This document shows, piece after piece, positions 13,810 to 13,960 of a DNA stretch of 13,960 nucleotides. Below the pieces are notes generated by a model. It saw only the letters and a program-made list of their open reading frames with translations, did no database searches and was not told the DNA's origin. Origin of the DNA: VGCC01 sp044375955 (GTDB taxonomy: Bacteria; Actinomycetota; Actinomycetes; S36-B12); contig JBILLS010000043.1 in assembly GCA_044375955.1 (NCBI GenBank), forward strand, positions 1 to 13,960. Direction: 5' to 3'. Within the stretch, counting starts at the first letter, position 1. Every line of letters starts with the position of its first letter. The position numbers and the translations under genes were made by a program.

Positions 13810-13960
13810 TCAGATCTCCGCTGCCCGACTGAGACCGTGCGCGTACGCGATGAGCGCGTCGACTGCAGGTTGCAGGATGGCATCCGTTGTTCTCGATAGA
13901 TCCGGAGCCGCCATCAGGCGCATCGCGGCATGGAGGAGCGAGTCATAGGTGTCACACCCT
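13810..13960 (-). CDS. C-terminal fragment of an unidentified protein, convergent with holB
   Basis: Reading the minus strand from 13959 to the stop at 13812-13810 gives 49 open codons ending AYAHGLSRAAEI. The composition is Ala/Leu-rich and helical and looks like real coding sequence. Its stop directly abuts the holB stop (13809), so the two genes converge with no gap and no room for a separate terminator. I do not recognise the family; a helical ligand-binding C-terminus such as that of a TetR-type regulator is possible but unsupported. The gene continues beyond the window. Confidence 0.5.
   Translation of the reverse strand, partial: GCDTYDSLLHAAMRLMAAPDLSRTTDAILQPAVDALIAYAHGLSRAAEI

Noticed and set aside
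1..13960. CRISPR array, tRNA, rRNA, insertion sequence or phage genes
   Set aside because: Reading both strands I saw no regularly spaced repeats, no tRNA-like cloverleaf, no rRNA sequence and no transposase or integrase.

Overview
The window is high-GC chromosomal DNA from an actinobacterium. The evidence is the GTG starts, the DUF4244 / TadE-like / secretion-neighbourhood helicase genes, a K+-independent membrane pyrophosphatase, and a TopA with no cysteines and a basic tail. The order tad-type genes, DEAH helicase, hppA, topA, tmk, holB is an arrangement I recall as typical of actinobacteria. I cannot name the genus.

Layout, left to right. (1) 24-1005 (+): three tightly packed small genes of a Tad/Flp-like pilus locus (DUF4244 pilin-like, TadE-like, Rv3654c-type TadE-like). 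(2) 1038-3761: a compact two-armed island of alternative, cysteine-poor ribosomal proteins around one central regulatory region (about 1780-1815). The left arm (-) is rpmB-rpmG-rpsN (bL28, bL33, uS14). The right arm (+) is rpmE2, a COG0523 GTPase-like gene of the mycobacterial Mrf type, rpmF, rpsR2, rpmJ2 (bL31B, bL32, bS18, bL36B). A near-perfect 21-nt palindrome at 1784-1804 resembles actinobacterial Zur boxes and sits between the -35 and -10 of a good candidate promoter. I infer zinc-starvation control: when zinc is short, Zur releases and cysteine-free paralogues replace zinc-binding ribosomal proteins, while the GTPase-like protein helps ribosome remodelling or hibernation. Four of these genes (rpmG, rpmF, rpmJ2 and the true start of rpmB) are easy to miss because they are short. 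(3) 3842-6034 (-): a DEAH helicase with a C-terminal DUF1998 cysteine cluster (SftH/MrfA-like). (4) 6202-8502 (+): H+-pyrophosphatase hppA with a strong intrinsic terminator. (5) 8549-9177 (-): a Phd/VapB-PIN/VapC toxin-antitoxin pair whose promoter predicts a leaderless mRNA. (6) 9373-13809 (+): the DNA-metabolism run topA-tmk-holB, with 1-nt and ATGA junctions. (7) 13810-13960 (-): the C-terminus of an unidentified gene convergent with holB.

No gene-free stretch exceeds 300 bases. The longest are 9178-9372 (vapB and topA promoters plus a small hairpin) and 6035-6201 (between the helicase and hppA, with the hppA -10). The most interesting part is the zinc island. It carries seven ribosomal paralogues plus the GTPase-like gene on one operator, is flanked on both sides by convergent genes, and separates the TadE-like genes from the helicase that family naming places beside them.
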